This document shows positions 61,646 through 64,000 of a stretch of DNA of 64,000 bases, in pieces. Each line of letters begins with the position of its first letter. Positions within the stretch are counted from its first letter, which is position 1. Source of the stretch: Tardibacter sp963781025 (lineage in GTDB: Bacteria > Pseudomonadota > Alphaproteobacteria > Sphingomonadales > Sphingomonadaceae); assembly GCA_963781025.1 (NCBI GenBank), contig CAWADU010000003.1, positions 2,108,001-2,172,000 of the forward strand. Direction: 5' to 3'. Position numbers and translations under genes: made by a program. The notes beneath the pieces were generated by a model. It made no database searches. It saw nothing but the letters and a program-made list of their open reading frames with translations, and was not told the DNA's origin.

Positions 61646-62235
61646 GCCGCATCCGGAAAATCGAGGTTGCCGACTGGGACCCCGAACTGAGGGAAATGTT
61701 CAGAGCCGGCGAGGCCACCCCGCTTGAGCAGGGCGCAATGCGCATGTTCGCGCACCGGCCCGCGATCGCCAAGGCCATCATCGGGCTGGGCGGAGCGCTG
61801 AAGACCGAACGCAGCCTCCCCGAACGGCTGGTCGAGCTGGTGCGGCTGCGGATCGCCTTTCACAACCAGTGCCGGAGCTGCATGGCCATTCGTTATCGCG
61901 ATGCGGTGGCGGACGGCGTGACCGAGGATCTGGTGTGCTCGCTCGAAAAGCCGATGGAGGCGCCGGATCTGGCCGCGCCCGAAAAGGCCGCGCTCGCCTA
62001 TGCGGACAAATTCGCAAACGATCACCTGTCGATCGACGACGCGACCTATGACGGGCTGCGCGCCCATTTCAGCGAGGGGCAGATCGTCGAACTGGGCGTC
62101 TGGGTCGCGTTCTGCGTCGGTTTCGGACGATTGGCCGCGACCTGGGACATGGTCGAGGAGCTGCCCACAGCCTTTCAGGACAGGACGGGAAGCAGGCTCA
62201 TGCCGTGGAGCGCGGAACCAACGGTGGTGCGCTAG
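61642..62235 (+). CDS. Carboxymuconolactone decarboxylase/AhpD-like protein
   Basis: A 197-residue helical protein of the CMD/AhpD family. The redox-type pair Cys77 and Cys80 in NQCRSCMAIR with the preceding LRIAFHN histidine is the AhpD-type active site, so a peroxidase or thiol-reductase activity is as likely as decarboxylation. YADKFANDHLSI and IVELGVWVAFCVGFGRLAATWDM complete the fold. It is translationally coupled to the ABM-like gene. Confidence 0.86.
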   Translation: MSRIRKIEVADWDPELREMFRAGEATPLEQGAMRMFAHRPAIAKAIIGLGGALKTERSLPERLVELVRLRIAFHNQCRSCMAIRYRDAVADGVTEDLVCSLEKPMEAPDLAAPEKAALAYADKFANDHLSIDDATYDGLRAHFSEGQIVELGVWVAFCVGFGRLAATWDMVEELPTAFQDRTGSRLMPWSAEPTVVR

Positions 62236-62291
62236 GGGTCCCGCGCTGGCCCGCCATCTGTCCGCCGGGTCTTTGAACATTCTGATGCGCG

Positions 62292-62672
62292 TCAATTGCG
62301 CGGCGCACCCGCCACGATCCACGCCCTGAACTTGCCAAGGGTCGCGGCGTCGAGCGGGGCCGCGCCAAGGGGCATGCGGACCCCCTTGCCGCCCTGCGCC
62401 AGGTGATTGCCCTCAAGCTTCAGCATCAGGTAGCTCTGGCCGGGCTTTCCCGGCGATACGCGCAGCATGTCGGCTTCGCTTGCCTTGACGCCGACGAGAT
62501 TGTCATAGGCGGCGCCGGGATGGAGCGCGATATTGCCCGCCTCCTTGCCGGTCAGGTGGCAGGTGGCGCAGCGCGTGCGAAGGACGGGAACAAGATCCTT
62601 TTCAAAGCTGACCGGCGCGGCGGCGGCGGTTCCGCCAACCGGAAGGAGGAGCAGCATTATCGCTTTCTTCAC
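62292..62672 (-). CDS. Exported mono-haem cytochrome c
   Basis: A 126-residue protein with a short signal peptide (KKAIMLLLLPVGGTAAAAP, residues 2-20) and one CATCH haem site (Cys35, Cys38, His39). The likely axial methionine is in RMPLGAAPL near residue 99. The layout resembles small PSD1-like cytochrome c domains. The start is a GTG that overlaps the flavoprotein stop (GTGA), so the cytochrome is probably the flavoprotein's electron acceptor or a partner in the same chain. Confidence 0.85.
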   Translation of the reverse strand: MKKAIMLLLLPVGGTAAAAPVSFEKDLVPVLRTRCATCHLTGKEAGNIALHPGAAYDNLVGVKASEADMLRVSPGKPGQSYLMLKLEGNHLAQGGKGVRMPLGAAPLDAATLGKFRAWIVAGAPRN

Positions 62673-64000
62673 GCCACCGTCTCTCGCGCTGCATTGGTTC
62701 CCGCGATGAAGCCGAAAGCGACCGCGAGGCCGATGGTGCCGCCCGCGCCATAATAGGCCGAGCGCGACGGGCTGGCGATGCAATTGCCCGCGCCGTAAAG
62801 GCCGGGGATGGGCCGGTCGGCTGTGTCGAGCACCTGAGCCTTGGCGTTGATTTCGGGTCCGCCATTGGTGTCGAGCGCCCCCGCGCCCAGGATAAAGGCG
62901 TAGTACGGCCCCTCGTCGGCAAAAGGGTGCATCGTGTCGTTCGGCATTGGGTTCTTCGGATATTTGGTGCCTTCGCGACGGGCCGAGAACAGCAGGTGCC
63001 ATTCGCGGTCATAGTTATGTTCGCCACGATTGAACTCGGGGTCCTGGCCGGCCTTCGCATAGCCGTTAAATCGCTTGATGGTGGTCTTTGCGGCTGCCGC
63101 AAAACCATTGGCCAGCGCGACACCGCCGGTCTTCGCGGCAAGGGATTTGAGCCGGCCATCCAGATTGGCGAACAGCGCCTCCAGCGTGTCGCCCTTGATG
63201 AGATAGGGCTGTTCGCGCTCGTCGAGCGGAAAGGGGAAGGCGCCCCCAAATGCATCGATCGAACGGTGGTCGAACAGCATGAACAGCAGTTGGTTCGGAT
63301 ATTCCTCGCGCGTCGGATCGTAGACGAAATGGACTAGTGTCCGGTCGTTGTAGCAGCGCTTTTCGTTGACGACGCGGTTGCCGTATTTGTTGACCAGCAC
63401 CATGGAATCGCCAGGCAGCACGAAGGCGCCAAGCCCCACCGCGCGATTGGCAAGCGCTTCTTCAAGCAGCACCTGCGACCGCCAGGCGGTGTTGAGGCTG
63501 CCCATCTTCGCCCCTGCCGCCCCGGCGATAGCGATGAAATCCCCCGTCGATCCGGGCATGGCGCACGCGCCATAGAGCGCGATCTGGTGGCGGTCGACCA
63601 GATCGACATTATGCGCATAGCCGCCGGTTCCGAACACGACGCCCCGCCTCGCCCGGATGCGGATCGGCTTGCCTTCCTCCCCGGCCTCGACGCCGATCAC
63701 GCGGCCGTTCGCGCGGATAAGGCCGGTGACGCGCGTCGAGGTCAGGATCGGCACCTTCTTGTCCCGCAGCCATTGTTCCATCTGTGCGGCGAGGCTGCCG
63801 CCTCCCGCGCTTGAGCCCGAGCCGACGGCAGGTTCCAGGCAGCGACCCGTGGGGACCTTGTTCTCGGGCAGATGGTCGGCATAGTCGGGGGCGGGGCGAT
63901 CGACCTGAAACAGGCGGAATTCCTTGAAGCGGGACACGCCCAGCGCCTGAAGGCGGTCGATTGCCTTCGATCCATTGTCATAAAAGGCTTCGAGCAGGCC
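62669..64000 (-). CDS. FAD-dependent dehydrogenase, 3-ketosteroid delta1-dehydrogenase-like (5' end beyond window)
   Basis: The 3' part of a flavoprotein of the fumarate-reductase/KstD superfamily. The frame is open through base 64000, and the N-terminal FAD motif is outside. The visible 443 residues include the FAD-side VVFGTGGYAHNVDLV, the cap domain, and the C-terminal GLYGAGNCIASPSRSAYYGAGGTIGLAVAFGFIAG, in which a tyrosine precedes the GAG repeat as in 3-ketosteroid dehydrogenases. The members may introduce a C=C bond next to a carbonyl. The coupled cytochrome c suggests electron transfer to a c-type acceptor. The substrate is unknown. Confidence 0.85.
   Translation of the reverse strand, partial: GLLEAFYDNGSKAIDRLQALGVSRFKEFRLFQVDRPAPDYADHLPENKVPTGRCLEPAVGSGSSAGGGSLAAQMEQWLRDKKVPILTSTRVTGLIRANGRVIGVEAGEEGKPIRIRARRGVVFGTGGYAHNVDLVDRHQIALYGACAMPGSTGDFIAIAGAAGAKMGSLNTAWRSQVLLEEALANRAVGLGAFVLPGDSMVLVNKYGNRVVNEKRCYNDRTLVHFVYDPTREEYPNQLLFMLFDHRSIDAFGGAFPFPLDEREQPYLIKGDTLEALFANLDGRLKSLAAKTGGVALANGFAAAAKTTIKRFNGYAKAGQDPEFNRGEHNYDREWHLLFSARREGTKYPKNPMPNDTMHPFADEGPYYAFILGAGALDTNGGPEINAKAQVLDTADRPIPGLYGAGNCIASPSRSAYYGAGGTIGLAVAFGFIAGTNAARETVA

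Noticed and set aside
20927..64000. Mobile-element ends for the catabolic region
   Set aside because: I saw no transposase, integrase, tRNA or flanking repeats within the window, so no island boundary is annotated.

Overview
The window reads as a high-GC alphaproteobacterial chromosome, most likely a sphingomonad (Sphingomonas, Sphingobium, Novosphingobium or Rhizorhabdus type). The evidence is the alphaproteobacterial origin gene order (rho, hemJ, hemE, origin, ppsR, maf, aroE, coaE, dnaQ), a DUF6489-type and a DUF1491-type protein, a SleB-type hydrolase, and a catabolic region rich in TonB receptors, Rieske oxygenases and SDRs. The assignment rests on gene content and order; no search was run.

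Region 1 (1-20.9 kb) is the origin-proximal core. A left-truncated polA faces the parB-parA-rsmG-mnmG-mnmE block, which carries two near-perfect ParB-binding parS palindromes (4228-4243 and 6218-6233). Next come a DUF6489-type gene, ogt, a dienelactone-hydrolase-type gene, a quinone reductase, a TerC-type membrane protein, rho, hemJ and hemE. The 292-bp gap between hemE and ppsR (13749-14040) has the place, the DnaA-like boxes, the GANTC sites and the strand-polarity switch expected of the replication origin. To its right lie the translationally coupled ppsR-maf-aroE-coaE operon, dnaQ, hpf, ptsN, a PilZ-like gene, a PaaI-type thioesterase, a DUF1491 gene and a cell-wall hydrolase. Both dnaQ and the thioesterase gene carry an apparent one-base insertion at a GAATTC.

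Region 2 (20.9-64 kb) is a large accessory catabolic region beginning about 7 kb from the predicted origin. It holds two TonB-dependent receptors, four Rieske oxygenase alpha subunits but only one Rieske ferredoxin and no reductase, eight SDRs, three medium-chain NADP-dependent oxidoreductases, SnoaL-like proteins in four genes (one a tandem fusion), an acyl-CoA ligase, three acyl-CoA dehydrogenases with an APH-like partner, a DUF35/thiolase pair, a 2-oxo-acid/acetoin-dehydrogenase-type E1 alpha, E1 beta and E2 set without E3, small ABM/EthD/CMD-type proteins, a ThuA-like protein, TetR and LuxR regulators, and at the right edge a mono-haem cytochrome c coupled to a 3-ketosteroid-dehydrogenase-like flavoprotein.

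Taken together (inference), the region looks like uptake, oxygenation, alcohol oxidation, CoA activation, beta-oxidation and C-C cleavage of a hydrophobic cyclic compound such as a steroid, terpenoid or aromatic. The substrate cannot be read from sequence. I saw no tRNA, rRNA, CRISPR array or insertion sequence, and no gene-free stretch longer than 300 bases.
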